Part shown: in pieces, positions 41,334 through 50,878 of the stretch
How the letters are laid out: every line of letters begins with the position of its first letter
Position numbering within the stretch: position 1 is the first letter of the stretch
Assembly (NCBI RefSeq): GCF_002909485.1
Contig: NZ_PPXG01000004.1
Coordinates: 310,001-374,000, forward strand
DNA length: 64,000 nucleotides
Direction: 5' to 3'
Source of the DNA: Stutzerimonas stutzeri
Lineage (GTDB): Bacteria > Pseudomonadota > Gammaproteobacteria > Pseudomonadales > Pseudomonadaceae
The notes under the pieces: generated by a model
What the model was told of the DNA's origin: nothing
The model's database searches: none
The model's input: the letters and a program-made list of their open reading frames with translations, nothing else
Position numbers and translations under genes: made by a program

Positions 41334-42415
41334 CAGGCCGATTCCTTTAGCACGGTGACGTGCCGGCGGCTCTGCATCAGCGGCTGGATCTTCTGGCCGA
41401 AGGCTTCGACGCCCTCGAGGAAGTCATCGAAGGTCAGCATCACGCCCTGCATACCGGGTACGGTGGCGATCTCATCGAGCATCCTTGCCACGTTGGCGTA
41501 GGAACCCACCAGCGTGCCCATGTTGATGTTCACTGCCGAAGTCGGGTCGGCCATCTGCCGGATGTTGCTGTCGGCGCCCTTGTCGGCGGCACCCTGCTCG
41601 CCAAGCCAGGCGATGGCTTCCTCATCGGCGCCGGCCTTGTAGTGCTCCCACTTGGCGCGGGCGGCTTCGTCGGTTTCGTCGGCGATCACCATGAACAGCA
41701 CACAGGAGGTGACGTGGCGGCCAGTCTTCTCAGTGGCCTTGAGCAGCCGCTCGGTGGCCGGGGCGAAGGCGGTGGGGGTGTTCACGCCCTTGCCGAAGCA
41801 GAAGTTGTAATCGGCGTACTGCGCCGAGAAGGCCATGCCGGCGTCCGAGGAGCCAGCGCAGATGATCTTCATGTCCGCCTGGGGTTTCGGGCTGACGCGG
41901 CAGTCCTCCATCTGGAAGTGCTCGCCCTTGAAGTCGCTACGCCCGGTGGCCCAGAGGTCGCGCAGCACCTGGGCGTACTCTCCGAGATACTGGTAGCGCG
42001 TGCCGAAGAATTCGTCGCCCGGCCACATGCCCATCTGGCTGTATTCCGGCTTCTGCCAGCCGGTGACGAGATTCACGCCAAAGCGCCCGCCCGAGATCGA
42101 GTCGATGGTCGAGGCCATGCGCGCGACGATGGCCGGCGGCAGGGTGAGCGTTGCGGCAGTCGCGAACAGCTGGATCTTGCTGGTGACCGCGGCCAGGCCC
42201 GCCATCAGCGTGAAGGATTCCAGGTTGTGCTCCCAGAACTCGGTCTTACCGCCGAAGCCACGCAGCTTGATCATCGACAGCGCGAAATCGAAGCCGTAGC
42301 CCTCGGCCTTCTGCACGATGGCCTTGTTCAGTTCAAAGGTCGGCATGTACTGCGGCGCATTTTCGGAAATGAGCCAGCCGTTGTTGCCGATCGGAATGAA
42401 AACACCAACATCCAT
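41333..42415 (-). CDS. rutA: Pyrimidine monooxygenase RutA
   Basis: A 360-residue bacterial luciferase-like flavin monooxygenase that opens uracil using FMNH2 and O2. Family blocks: [45 protein letters not shown] and [12 protein letters not shown]. First gene of the operon; the start ATG at 42415 is preferred to the upstream in-frame GTG. The operator lies 142 bp upstream. Confidence 0.95.
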
Positions 42416-42556
42416 GGGTAGCACCTCTGTACGCAATGGCTAGAAAGCGCTGCCCGAACGTGACGGGCAGGGTCGCAAGTGCATTAGCAGGATGCAGGCC
42501 AGAATCTTATTTTGCTTTTTAATCAAGGAGATGAGTTATCTAGGTGGTGTAATGTG

Positions 42557-42568
42557 GACCATTTGGTC
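42557..42568. promoter_or_regulatory. rutR: RutR-type operator between rutA and rutR
   Basis: A perfect dyad GACCA-TT-TGGTC, the core of the RutR consensus TTGACCA-NN-TGGTCAA. It lies midway between the divergent rutA and rutR genes (142 and 128 bp), fitting control of both by RutR. Confidence 0.8.
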
Positions 42569-42695
42569 TGAATCGGAGCACCTGGTTTGTGCGCGACGCA
42601 CGAAGATCGTGCAAGCGCTGCTTTTCTTCGTTGCTCGTGCGCCACACGCTCACCGCGCTACAGTAGCGGCTCGTACGAACCCATCCGGTAATCCC

Positions 42696-43406
42696 GTGAC
42701 AGATCAGCCTCCCGTTCCGCCCCGCAAGCGCCTCACTGCCAGCAAGACCCCTCGGCTCAAGGGTGCAACCCGCGTACCAAGCGCCAGCGCCCAGGACCGC
42801 CGCCTGCGCATGATCGAAAGCAAGCGCACCAGCATCCTCCAGGCCGCGCTCGAGCTGTTCTCCCGCTTCGGCCTGCACGGCACCAGCCTCGATCAGGTGG
42901 CGACCCAGGCAGACGTCTCCAAGACCAACCTGCTGTACTACTTCGGCAACAAGGAAGAGCTGTACACCAACGTCCTGCGGCAGCTGCTGGAGGTCTGGTT
43001 GCAGCCGCTGCAAGCATTCAGCGTTGAGCAGGACCCAGTCGAGGCGATCAGCGAATACCTGCGGGTCAAGCTCGAACTCTCCCGCGACCATCCCGCCGAA
43101 TCGCGGCTGTTCTGCATGGAGATCATGCAGGGCGCGCCATTGCTACTGGGCGAGCTACAGCAGCCGCTGCATGACCTGGTCGAGAACAAGGTCGCCGTGA
43201 TCCAGGCCTGGATCGACGCCGGCAAGCTCGCACCCATCGCGCCGCATCACCTGATCTTCTCGCTCTGGGCGACCACCCAGCACTACGCCGACTTCCGCGT
43301 GCAGGTCGAGGCGGTGGCCGGCAAGACGCTGGATGATCCGGCGTTCTTCGAGGAAACGCTCAAGAGCTTGCAATCGCTGATACTCAATGGGGTGAGGCCA
43401 CGTTGA
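42696..43406 (+). CDS. rutR: TetR-family regulator RutR
   Basis: A 236-residue repressor. A Lys/Arg-rich N-terminal tail precedes the HTH (about 43-90: LFSRFGLHGTSLDQVATQADVSKTNLLYYF), then the RutR-type ligand domain (EIMQGAP). E. coli RutR senses uracil and thymine. The GTG at 42696 gives 236 residues; an ATG upstream gives an implausible tail. Divergent from rutA. Confidence 0.88.
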   Translation: MTDQPPVPPRKRLTASKTPRLKGATRVPSASAQDRRLRMIESKRTSILQAALELFSRFGLHGTSLDQVATQADVSKTNLLYYFGNKEELYTNVLRQLLEVWLQPLQAFSVEQDPVEAISEYLRVKLELSRDHPAESRLFCMEIMQGAPLLLGELQQPLHDLVENKVAVIQAWIDAGKLAPIAPHHLIFSLWATTQHYADFRVQVEAVAGKTLDDPAFFEETLKSLQSLILNGVRPR

Positions 43407-43548
43407 GGCATTAGGTCGGAACCGATAGCGCCCGCTCCTTGGCTTGCACGATTGGCCTCTGCTGTCTGTACTGGCTGATCAACCCACGCGCGGGCCGGGG
43501 CGCCTTGGGTAAGTCACCCTCCGGTCAGCGCCCCCACGGAGTGAAACG

Positions 43549-43923
43549 ATGAAACCGACATTCCAGCCCGGCCGAAACATCGCGATGAAGGTACCTGCCC
43601 ACGAGTACCAACACACCGTCGCGTTCTACCGCGAGATGCTCGCACTGAAAGAACTCACCCCTGCAGGCGCTGAAGGCGAGCATACGCCGCGCTTCGATTT
43701 TGGCGACAAGGTGCTCTGGCTGGATTGCGTGCCAGGCATCAGCCAGGCGGAGATATGGTTGGAGGTCGTTACGGATGACCTGGAAGGCGCCGCCGCCCAC
43801 CTTGAGCGGCACGACTGCGCTCGGCGGGATGAAATCGAACCCCTGCCGGAAGGGTTCAGGGCTTTCTGGATATCGAGCCCCGCCAATATCATCCATCTGG
43901 TTTCCGAACGAGCTACGCTCTGA
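43549..43923 (+). CDS. VOC-superfamily (glyoxalase-like) protein
   Basis: A 124-residue protein with one beta-alpha-beta-beta module pair of the vicinal oxygen chelate fold: a EYQHTVAFYREMLAL start, LWLDCVPG in the middle, WLEVVTDDLEGA, then IIHLVS. The expected metal ligands (H, E) are in part recognisable, but the substrate is unknown. AGTG-type ribosome site GGAGTG precedes the ATG. Confidence 0.75.
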   Translation: MKPTFQPGRNIAMKVPAHEYQHTVAFYREMLALKELTPAGAEGEHTPRFDFGDKVLWLDCVPGISQAEIWLEVVTDDLEGAAAHLERHDCARRDEIEPLPEGFRAFWISSPANIIHLVSERATL

Positions 43924-43945
43924 ACACGCGAAGTGCCGGGCTCAT

Positions 43946-45127
43946 TCAAGCCATCTGCCGCTGCCGATACCCCTGCGCGATCTGCACCATCACCACCAGC
44001 GTCACGATCGGCAGCAGCCCGATATTCACCGCCGCCCAGCCCGCGTGCGCGATCAGCGCGCCGGAGGCGAACGACATCACCGCCGCGACGCTGCCGTTAC
44101 TCAGCTCCATCAAGCCTTGCGCCCGTGCGCGCTCATCCAACGCATGGCCCTGTCCCAACTGCGTCGAGCCGGCGACAAGCATGAGGTTCCAACCGATACC
44201 GAGTAGGCAGCTGCTGACCATGAAGTGCCAGTGGCTGACGCCAAGCAGGGCGACGACTGCGCTTGCGATCAGCAGGCCACCGCCCACGCAGGCCACCATG
44301 CGACTGCCCAGCCGATCTACCAGTGGCCCGGCGACGAAGGCCGGAAGGAACATCCCGAGCATGTGCCACTGGATCACCTGGCCGCTGGCCTGTAGATCCA
44401 TCCCCTCGCCATGCATCGCCAAAGGCGTTGCGTTCATCACCAGAATCATCAACCCGTGACCGGCGGCGGTGGTCAGCACCGCGGCCCTGATGGTCGGCCG
44501 AGAAAGCAGTTCTCGCCACGACACCCGCGACGGTGCGCTCGGTGATGCGCTTGCCGTGCCAGTCGTGCTGAGGCCGGAAAGTACCGCTACACCCACTGCT
44601 GCCAGCGCAGCGATCAGCAGATAGGCGCCCGCGAAGGGTGTATCGATCAGTCCGCGAGCGGCATTGCCGAGCGAAGGGGCGACCAGCGCGGCGACTACGC
44701 CACCGCCGATCACACAGGCCGTGGCGCGGCCCTTGAAGGCTTCGCTCACTGCCTCCATCGCCGCAAAACGGTAGTACATGGCCGATGCCTGATAACCGCC
44801 GATCAGCAAGGAGCCGAGGCAGAGCAGGGTGAAGCTGTCGAGCCACAGCGATAGCGCGCTCATCAGCCCGCCAAGCACACCGGCCAGCGCGCCGAACAGA
44901 AAGCCAACTTTGCGTCCATGGCGCTGCATGAGCCAGGCGATCGGCTGCAGAGCGAGCAGGCCGCCAAGCATCAGCACCGCAAGCGGCAAAGACGCCAGGC
45001 TCGCGAAGGGTGCCAAGCGCAGGCCGACGATCGAAGTGAGGATGATGCCGGTCATCGAACAGGACCAGAACAGCGCCTGAGCCATGAACAAGCGAAACAC
45101 CTGGGGGTTGCGGAAAAGTAGATGCAT
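43946..45127 (-). CDS. MFS transporter
   Basis: A 393-residue protein with about 12 membrane helices. The MFS motif A region is weak (QRHGRKVGFLFG between TM2 and TM3), and motif A repeats in the second half (GPLVDRLGSRMVACVG). The ATG at 45127 is chosen because the upstream frame codes for non-membrane, shadow-like sequence. The gene is divergent from nothing: it follows the GlxA-type regulator on the same strand by 92 bp, so the regulator may control it. Confidence 0.85.
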   Translation of the reverse strand: MHLLFRNPQVFRLFMAQALFWSCSMTGIILTSIVGLRLAPFASLASLPLAVLMLGGLLALQPIAWLMQRHGRKVGFLFGALAGVLGGLMSALSLWLDSFTLLCLGSLLIGGYQASAMYYRFAAMEAVSEAFKGRATACVIGGGVVAALVAPSLGNAARGLIDTPFAGAYLLIAALAAVGVAVLSGLSTTGTASASPSAPSRVSWRELLSRPTIRAAVLTTAAGHGLMILVMNATPLAMHGEGMDLQASGQVIQWHMLGMFLPAFVAGPLVDRLGSRMVACVGGGLLIASAVVALLGVSHWHFMVSSCLLGIGWNLMLVAGSTQLGQGHALDERARAQGLMELSNGSVAAVMSFASGALIAHAGWAAVNIGLLPIVTLVVMVQIAQGYRQRQMA

Positions 45128-45219
45128 GAAGATCGCCTCGCGACGCTGGAAAACAGGCACAGCTGTGCCCGGCGATGTGCCAAGGGCCTGCTGTGAGCGA
45201 AAGGTGTGGCGCGTCGGGC

Positions 45220-46209
45220 TCAGCCGAAGCGCTGTGAGAAGTCCCGTGGGCTTACCGACAGGTGCTTCTGAAAGCTGCGCCGCAGGTTCTCCGGATGCCC
45301 GAAACCGGTCAGCCGTGCCACCGTTGTGATCGAGGCTTCGGCGCTCAACAGCAAGCTGCGCGCGGCTTCCAGGCGCAGCCGCTCGATATAGCGGCCCGGC
45401 CCCATGCCGACTTCCTGATTGAACAGCCGGCACAAGGTGCGTGGCGTCATGTGCGCATGCTCGGCCAGGGCTTCGATGGAAAGATCGTCACTCAGATGAG
45501 CTGGCAGCCACTCGAGCAGCGCGGTCAGGCGGCCTACCGCGCTGCTGGGCGCTGCGAGCATCGGGCTGAACTGCGTCTGCCCGCCGGGCCTGCGCAGAAA
45601 CATCACCAGCCGCTGGGCAACCGAGAGGGCCAGCGCACGGCCTAGATCCGCCTCCACTAGGGCCAGCGCCAAGTCGATGCCCGCCGTGACGCCAGCCGAG
45701 CTGAACAGATGCGCCGCAGCAGAATCAGCCGGGTCAAAGGTATGCAGACTGTCGCCATGCACCTCTACGCCTGCGTACTCGCCAAGGGCTTCGAGGTCTG
45801 CCCAGTGGGTGGTCGCCCTGCGCCCGTCGAACAGCCCAGCTTCGGCGAGGATCAACGCGCCGGAACACACCGATCCCAGCCGCCGCACCCGTTGCTCGGC
45901 GGCTCTAAGCCAATCCAGCAGGGGCCCGTTGTGCATCTGCGCGGTGACGCCAAGGCCACCCGGAACCAGCAGGGTATCCAACGATCCAGGATCGATCTCG
46001 GGCCAGGCTGCATCGGCGACCAACTTGAACCCCGCCGAAGTGGCAACGGCGCCTGGCGCCTCACCAAGCAGAAGGAGCTCGTAAGCAGCCGGCCAGCCCT
46101 GCCGCTGCCGCTCCACATTGGCCGAGGCAAATACCTGCAGCGGACCGGTGACGTCCAGGCTCATGACATCTGGATAAACAAGGCAAGCGATGGTGCGAAT
46201 GGCGTCCAT
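45220..46209 (-). CDS. GlxA-family transcriptional regulator (DJ-1/PfpI + AraC HTH)
   Basis: A 329-residue regulator like the one at 7995-8984 but of different sequence. The N-terminal DJ-1-like domain carries PGGLGV and the nucleophile Cys115 (GSVCSGALILAEAG), and the AraC HTH spans about 225-325 (ending FRRSFQKHLSVSPRDFSQRFG). It lies directly upstream of an MFS gene, its likely target. Confidence 0.88.
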   Translation of the reverse strand: MDAIRTIACLVYPDVMSLDVTGPLQVFASANVERQRQGWPAAYELLLLGEAPGAVATSAGFKLVADAAWPEIDPGSLDTLLVPGGLGVTAQMHNGPLLDWLRAAEQRVRRLGSVCSGALILAEAGLFDGRRATTHWADLEALGEYAGVEVHGDSLHTFDPADSAAAHLFSSAGVTAGIDLALALVEADLGRALALSVAQRLVMFLRRPGGQTQFSPMLAAPSSAVGRLTALLEWLPAHLSDDLSIEALAEHAHMTPRTLCRLFNQEVGMGPGRYIERLRLEAARSLLLSAEASITTVARLTGFGHPENLRRSFQKHLSVSPRDFSQRFG

Positions 46210-46306
46210 GGGTGCACCTCTGCGGGAAGATGCATGCAGTGTGCGGCGGCTCGGGCGTTGTCACAATGACAAGGTTCCCACGGATCTTGCCACCTCCGGT
46301 CCTGCC

Positions 46307-46948
46307 TTAGCCAGCCGGAGTGCTTTGCAGGACAGGGCAACTAGACGGCCGTGTTCGCATCCGCCCTAGATAATCGCGCAGCCGCGGCCATTGGCTGAGT
46401 AGGTTTGCAGGTTCGGTGATGAGAGTCAGGTAGTCGAGCATGGGTGTCAGCAACGCATCCGCGATGCTCCAGTGTTCTGCACAAAAAAACGCGCGCTCGC
46501 CCAGTTGTGCGTCGAGTATCGATAACGTGCGTTCTGCCTCCAGCCGGGCGACCTCCAGAGTTTTCGCATCGATTGGTGTGGATTGGTTTGGCCCGACAAT
46601 AGGCAGAATGTAGTTTCGAACCAGCGATGCGTCGACGGAGGTAACCAAGGCGCTCGACCATTGTTCTAGGAGCATCTGGGTGGCCGGTGCGTGTGTTGGC
46701 GAGCGCTCCGGATGCGCCGCATCGAGATAGCGAAAGATTGCCATGGTTTCAAATATCGCAGTGCTGCCGTGCAGCAGAACAGGGACCTTTCCGAAAGGGT
46801 GCAGAGCCCTGTGAGCCTCGCTGCGCCAGCTGACCGGAAAGCCGTTCAGGTGCATCCCATATGTATACGTCAGCCCTTTCTCCTCGCAGTAAAGCCGAAC
46901 GCTACGGACCAGGGTGCTAAAGCCAGGGCCGAAAATATGCAGATCCAT
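46307..46948 (-). CDS. Glutathione S-transferase family protein
   Basis: A 213-residue GST: thioredoxin-like N-terminal domain (about 1-78, with HPFGKVPVLLHG and IFETMAIFRYLD) and an all-helical C-terminal domain with FFCAEHWSIADALLTPML. The start is the ATG at 46948. It faces away from a TetR gene; a perfect palindrome lies in the 79-bp gap, so it is probably repressed by that regulator. Confidence 0.9.
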   Translation of the reverse strand: MDLHIFGPGFSTLVRSVRLYCEEKGLTYTYGMHLNGFPVSWRSEAHRALHPFGKVPVLLHGSTAIFETMAIFRYLDAAHPERSPTHAPATQMLLEQWSSALVTSVDASLVRNYILPIVGPNQSTPIDAKTLEVARLEAERTLSILDAQLGERAFFCAEHWSIADALLTPMLDYLTLITEPANLLSQWPRLRDYLGRMRTRPSSCPVLQSTPAG

Positions 46949-46994
46949 GATGAGTCGCTCTGGTTGGGGAGCTGGAATTCTGCTGGCTGGCACT

Positions 46995-47012
46995 CTATGT
47001 TCAAGAACATAG
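46995..47012. promoter_or_regulatory. Palindromic operator between GST and TetR genes
   Basis: CTATGTTC (46995-47002), AA, GAACATAG (47005-47012): a perfect 8-bp inverted repeat, 16 bp before the TetR start and 47 bp before the GST start. Typical of an autoregulated TetR site. Confidence 0.75.
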
Positions 47013-47027
47013 ACTGAAGGATCACTT

Positions 47028-47612
47028 ATGCCTTGGCCCACCGATCAACGCGACCGCACTCGATCCCGCATTCTGGAAAGCGCCTCACGCTTATTCGCCG
47101 ATAAGGGGTACGAGCAGGTATGCATCGACGATCTTATGGCCGACGCGGGCCTGACGCGGGGCGCGTTCTACAGCCACTTTCAAACAAAAGCCGATCTCTA
47201 TGCGCAGGCGATTCGATATGCCGCGAGTGCCGGCGGTGCGCGCCTGCAGGAGTTGGGTGAAGGGGGATTGGGAGCGCTAGTGGAAGGTTATCTTCAGCGT
47301 TCACATGCAACCGGTGAGTCGATGAGGTGCCCACTGGCTTTTATGGCTGCAGATGTCACCCAGCGAGAGCCTGAGATTCGACAGGTCTACAGCACGGCCC
47401 TGCAGAACTTTATCGCCCGACTGCAACAGGCTTCACCGACAAGTGAACGCACGCAGATTCTGCAAATGGTCGTTGCGCTCATTGGCGGGTTGGTATTGGC
47501 GCGCGCTGTGGAAGAACCAGATCTGTCTGAAGAGATTCTTGCCGCCTGCCGGTCAGACTGTTATGACCTGCTTGCGCAGCAGCACTTGGCCACGTCCGAA
47601 CATTGGGGATAA
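47028..47612 (+). CDS. TetR-family regulator
   Basis: A 194-residue repressor. HTH at about 9-56 (RILESASRLFADKGYEQVCIDDLMADAGLTRGAFYSHF). The C-terminal domain carries a MRCPLAFMA segment with Cys100 and Cys192-ish Cys pairs near the end, which could sense electrophiles; the adjacent GST gene supports that. Start ATG at 47028. Confidence 0.88.
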   Translation: MPWPTDQRDRTRSRILESASRLFADKGYEQVCIDDLMADAGLTRGAFYSHFQTKADLYAQAIRYAASAGGARLQELGEGGLGALVEGYLQRSHATGESMRCPLAFMAADVTQREPEIRQVYSTALQNFIARLQQASPTSERTQILQMVVALIGGLVLARAVEEPDLSEEILAACRSDCYDLLAQQHLATSEHWG

Positions 47613-47834
47613 CGCGCGCTTTCGGCCTCTGTAATCGCTACCGTCCAGACAAGCAGCCGTTGCCGAGCGCCTGTCCCCAAAATGGCTTTGGACGCCTATG
47701 TCTAGCATGGTTGTATCTGGATATTGACATTTGCCGATATTAGGCCGAGGATCATCCGCTCGGCAGGACTGGATTACCGGACTGCACAGCCCTCACGGGG
47801 CGGTACTCACATTGTGGTGAGGTAGCCTCGGTCT

Positions 47835-47860
47835 TAAATATCTATAAATCACGATATCTA
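47835..47860. promoter_or_regulatory. AT-rich dyad before old yellow enzyme gene
   Basis: TAAATATC (47835-47842) and GATATCTA (47853-47860), 7 of 8 positions complementary, 10 bases apart. The dyad ends 12 bp before the ATG. It is a plausible site for the ArsR-type repressor encoded downstream. Confidence 0.45.
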
Positions 47861-47871
47861 AATATTACGCT

Positions 47872-48996
47872 ATGAATCATACAGCACTCTTCACTCCCAG
47901 CTCGCTTGGCTCTTTCAAGCTACGTAACCGCATCGTGTTACCTCCGTTGACACGCTCGCGCAGTTCTCAGCCAGGCAATATTCCAAACGCGCTAATGGCG
48001 ACCTACTACCGGCAACGAGCCAGTGCGGGTTTCATGGTGACGGAAGGCATTCAGATCGAGCCGCGTGGGCAGGGCTATGCCTGGACGCCTGGAATTCACA
48101 GCCCTGAGCAGGTTGAGGGCTGGAAGGCCATCACCCAGGCGGTGCATGACGAGGGCGGCGTGATTTTCGCCCAGCTGTGGCATGTCGGCCGTGTTTCGCA
48201 CACGTCGCTGCAACCCGGCGGTGAGCAACCTGTTGCGCCGTCGGCCATCCCGGCAACCAACGTCAAAGTCTTTATCGAGACGGCGCCCGGCGAGGGTGCG
48301 CTGGCTGAGCCTTCGATGCCGCGGGCACTGTCCAATGCCGAAGTCAAAGAGCTGGTGCAGCTCTATGCCCAGGCCGCGCGCAACGCGATGGAGGCAGGCT
48401 TTGATGGCATCGAAATTCACTGCGCCAATGGCTATCTGGTCAACCAGTTCATCTCCGCTCACACCAATCGCAGGACTGACGAATACGGTGGCTCGCTGCA
48501 GAACCGGCTGCGCTTCCTGCGCGAAGTGGTCCAGGCGATAGCCGATGCCATAGGTGCCGAGCGCATGGGCGTTCGCTTTGCGCCGCTGTTCGCCAGTACT
48601 GATGAGGAGCGCGTCTACCTTGGCCTCGTGGAACAAGACCCGCATGAGACCTACATCGAAGCGGTGAAGATTCTGCAAGCCATCGGCGTGGCTTACGTAT
48701 CACTGGCGGAGGCCGATTGGGACACCGCGCCCGAGTTGCCTGGCAGTTTCCGCGAGGCAGTTCGCGCGGCGTTCAGCGGTACGATCATCTATGCGGGCAA
48801 ATACACCCCCGAGCGCGCCGCTGCGGCAGTTGAGGCCGGTTGGGCGGATTTGATCGCCTTCGGCCGTCCTTTCATTGCCAACCCCGACTTGCCGGCGCGT
48901 ATCGCCAACGGTTGGCCGATGAACCCGCTGGATGCCAGCAGCATGTATGGCGGCACCGAGCAAGGTTACATCGACTACCCGGCGTACTCGCACTGA
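47872..48996 (+). CDS. Old yellow enzyme family alkene reductase (NemA-like)
   Basis: A 374-residue FMN flavoprotein of the old yellow enzyme class, reducing activated C=C bonds and nitro compounds. Blocks: LRNRIVLPPLTRSRS, QLWHVGRVSH, HCANGYLVNQFISAHTNRRTDEYGG (with the H-x2-N pair) and the FMN-phosphate region AFGRPFIANPDL. No Shine-Dalgarno is visible; the ATG at 47872 is just 12 bp from a dyad. Followed by an ArsR gene 88 bp on. Confidence 0.92.
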   Translation: MNHTALFTPSSLGSFKLRNRIVLPPLTRSRSSQPGNIPNALMATYYRQRASAGFMVTEGIQIEPRGQGYAWTPGIHSPEQVEGWKAITQAVHDEGGVIFAQLWHVGRVSHTSLQPGGEQPVAPSAIPATNVKVFIETAPGEGALAEPSMPRALSNAEVKELVQLYAQAARNAMEAGFDGIEIHCANGYLVNQFISAHTNRRTDEYGGSLQNRLRFLREVVQAIADAIGAERMGVRFAPLFASTDEERVYLGLVEQDPHETYIEAVKILQAIGVAYVSLAEADWDTAPELPGSFREAVRAAFSGTIIYAGKYTPERAAAAVEAGWADLIAFGRPFIANPDLPARIANGWPMNPLDASSMYGGTEQGYIDYPAYSH

Positions 48997-49084
48997 GTCG
49001 GCATGCGTGCGCTCCCGTGGAGTGCGCGCAGCCTGCACCGACAAAGTATCGTAAGATCGCGAAAACCCATTACCTGCCGCGGAT

Positions 49085-49390
49085 ATGAGCATAGACATTA
49101 GTGAAGCGCTGAAGGCCCTGGATAACCCCACACGCCTGGCCATCCTTACCCTGCTGAAGGACCCGAAGACCAACTTTCCCGAGCAGGAAGCTGATCCCGA
49201 ACAGCTGGGTGTGTGCGTCAGCATCATCCAGGAGCGTGTGGGGTTGTCACAGTCCACCGTCTCGAACTACCTGGCGGCGCTGCAGCGCGCGCAGTTGGTG
49301 ACGTCGCAGCGTATCGGTCCCTGGACCTACTACAAGCGAAACGAAGAGAAGGTCGCCCAGTTGCTCGAAGCGCTCAGCAAAGCCATCTGA
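49085..49390 (+). CDS. ArsR-family winged-helix regulator
   Basis: A 101-residue winged helix: ALDNPTRLAILTLL at 11-24, recognition helix VGLSQSTVSNYLAALQRAQLV (52-72), wing TSQRIGPWTYYK. It has no paired metal-binding cysteines, only Cys44, so it may sense electrophiles or oxidants through a single thiol. It probably controls the old yellow enzyme gene in front of it. ATG at 49085. Confidence 0.88.
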   Translation: MSIDISEALKALDNPTRLAILTLLKDPKTNFPEQEADPEQLGVCVSIIQERVGLSQSTVSNYLAALQRAQLVTSQRIGPWTYYKRNEEKVAQLLEALSKAI

Positions 49391-49485
49391 GCGGGCTAGC
49401 AGAGCCTTGAGCGTTTCGCGTTCAGGGCCACCCCGGCCGATCCCTTCCCGCAGGTGGTGACACGCTGGCCCAGGGCTTACGGCCG

Positions 49486-50283
49486 TTATCGCCTTATCCT
49501 GCTCGCCCGATACTGCCCCGGCGTCATGCCGACCACCGTCTTGAAGTCATGAATGAAGTGCGCTTGGTCGCTGTAGCCGCAAGTAAGCGCGGTATCCAGC
49601 AGCGGCTCGCCCTGTTGCAGGTGCTGACGAACCAGCGCGACACGCTGAATACGGCTGAACTGCTTGGGCGTCAGGCCCACCTGATAGCGAAACAGGCGCT
49701 CCAGCTGGCGTTGCCCGAGTGGCACCGTCTGTAGCAGATCAGCCAGACGCTGCCGGCCCTGGGTCGCAGTGATCTGCGACAGTAGCTGTTGCACCGGTGA
49801 GCGTCGCTCCTGCGTCGCCTGCAAACGCCTCATCAACTCCTGCTCCACCAGCCGCTGCTGCGCCTCGCGGCTCAACTCGGCCAATTGGTCGACCATTGCG
49901 GCGAAGCCCAGCCGCTGCCAGTCGGCACCGTGGAAGCCGGCCAGCTCATCCAGGCTGACGCCAAAGAACGCCGCGCCCATCCCAGGACGAAAGCGCACGC
50001 CCATCAGCCTTACCGGCCCCGCCAGTTGCAACCGCGAACTCACAAGCTGCGGCCCGGCGATCAGTGCACGCGGATTGTGCAGATGGCCATCGAAGGCCAG
50101 TGGGTCGGCGAAATTGAAGATGACGCCGCAGGCGCCGTCCGGATGCAGCATCTGCTCGTCATACGCCGTGGCGGCGTCACCCTCCAGCCACCAGAAACGC
50201 TGAACATAAAGCGCCAGGGCGGGCGTCGGCGGGCGGCTCAGGAAGCCTTCAATACGTGGCAATCGTTCGTGCAGGGCGGTCAT
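49486..50283 (-). CDS. AraC-family regulator
   Basis: A 265-residue regulator. The N-terminal half resembles the DUF6597 sensor (LALYVQRFWWLEGD; HPDGACGVIFNFADPLAF), and the C-terminal HTH AraC domain (about 165-262) ends FIHDFKTVVGMTPGQYRAS. The ATG at 50283 is chosen over an upstream in-frame start. It is divergent from an AhpD-like gene with a 94-bp gap, likely its target. Confidence 0.85.
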   Translation of the reverse strand: MTALHERLPRIEGFLSRPPTPALALYVQRFWWLEGDAATAYDEQMLHPDGACGVIFNFADPLAFDGHLHNPRALIAGPQLVSSRLQLAGPVRLMGVRFRPGMGAAFFGVSLDELAGFHGADWQRLGFAAMVDQLAELSREAQQRLVEQELMRRLQATQERRSPVQQLLSQITATQGRQRLADLLQTVPLGQRQLERLFRYQVGLTPKQFSRIQRVALVRQHLQQGEPLLDTALTCGYSDQAHFIHDFKTVVGMTPGQYRASRIRR

Positions 50284-50377
50284 AGCGGGCGACGTTCGAA
50301 GATGTCGAAAATCTACAATAGCGCAGCGTGGCGGCTGCGTAGCCTTGGCTGCACATTCAAACCGAGGAGTGACCACC

Positions 50378-50836
50378 ATGCGCATGAACTACCAGGCTGC
50401 CGCCCCCGATGTAATGACGGCAATGATAGGGCTGGAAACCTACCTGGCGCGGCAGAGCCGCCGCGAGGATGGCGTCGACAAACCGCTGATGGAGCTGGTC
50501 AAGATCCGCGTCTCGCAGATCAACGGGTGCGCCTACTGTCTCGACATGCACACCAAGGACGCCCGCGCCCTGGGCGAAACCGAGCAGCGCATCTATGCCC
50601 TGAGTGCCTGGCGCGAAACCCCGTTTTTCAGCGACCGCGAACGCGCCGCCCTGGCCTGGGCAGAGGCCAACACCCTGTTGCCTCAGGGCGTGTCGCAGCA
50701 GCTGTTCGAGGAGGCGCGCGAACAGTTTTCCGAAGCCCAGCTCGCCAACCTGACGCTGGCGATCGCCACCATCAACGCCTGGAATCGCTTCGGCGTGTCC
50801 TTCGCGCCTGTGCCGGGCAGCTACCAGCCGGGCTGA
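50378..50836 (+). CDS. Carboxymuconolactone decarboxylase / AhpD-like protein
   Basis: A 152-residue protein with the AhpD redox motif C51-A-Y-C54 and H58 (INGCAYCLDMHTKDA), a mark of alkylhydroperoxidase-like CMD proteins. Six-helix bundle; no signal peptide. Divergent from the AraC-type gene. The start is the ATG at 50378 (MRMNYQAA); an earlier TTG in frame lacks support. Confidence 0.9.
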   Translation: MRMNYQAAAPDVMTAMIGLETYLARQSRREDGVDKPLMELVKIRVSQINGCAYCLDMHTKDARALGETEQRIYALSAWRETPFFSDRERAALAWAEANTLLPQGVSQQLFEEAREQFSEAQLANLTLAIATINAWNRFGVSFAPVPGSYQPG

Positions 50837-50878
50837 TGCATTCCGTTCCGCCTGACCTGTTGGTCGGGCGGTTCCGGT

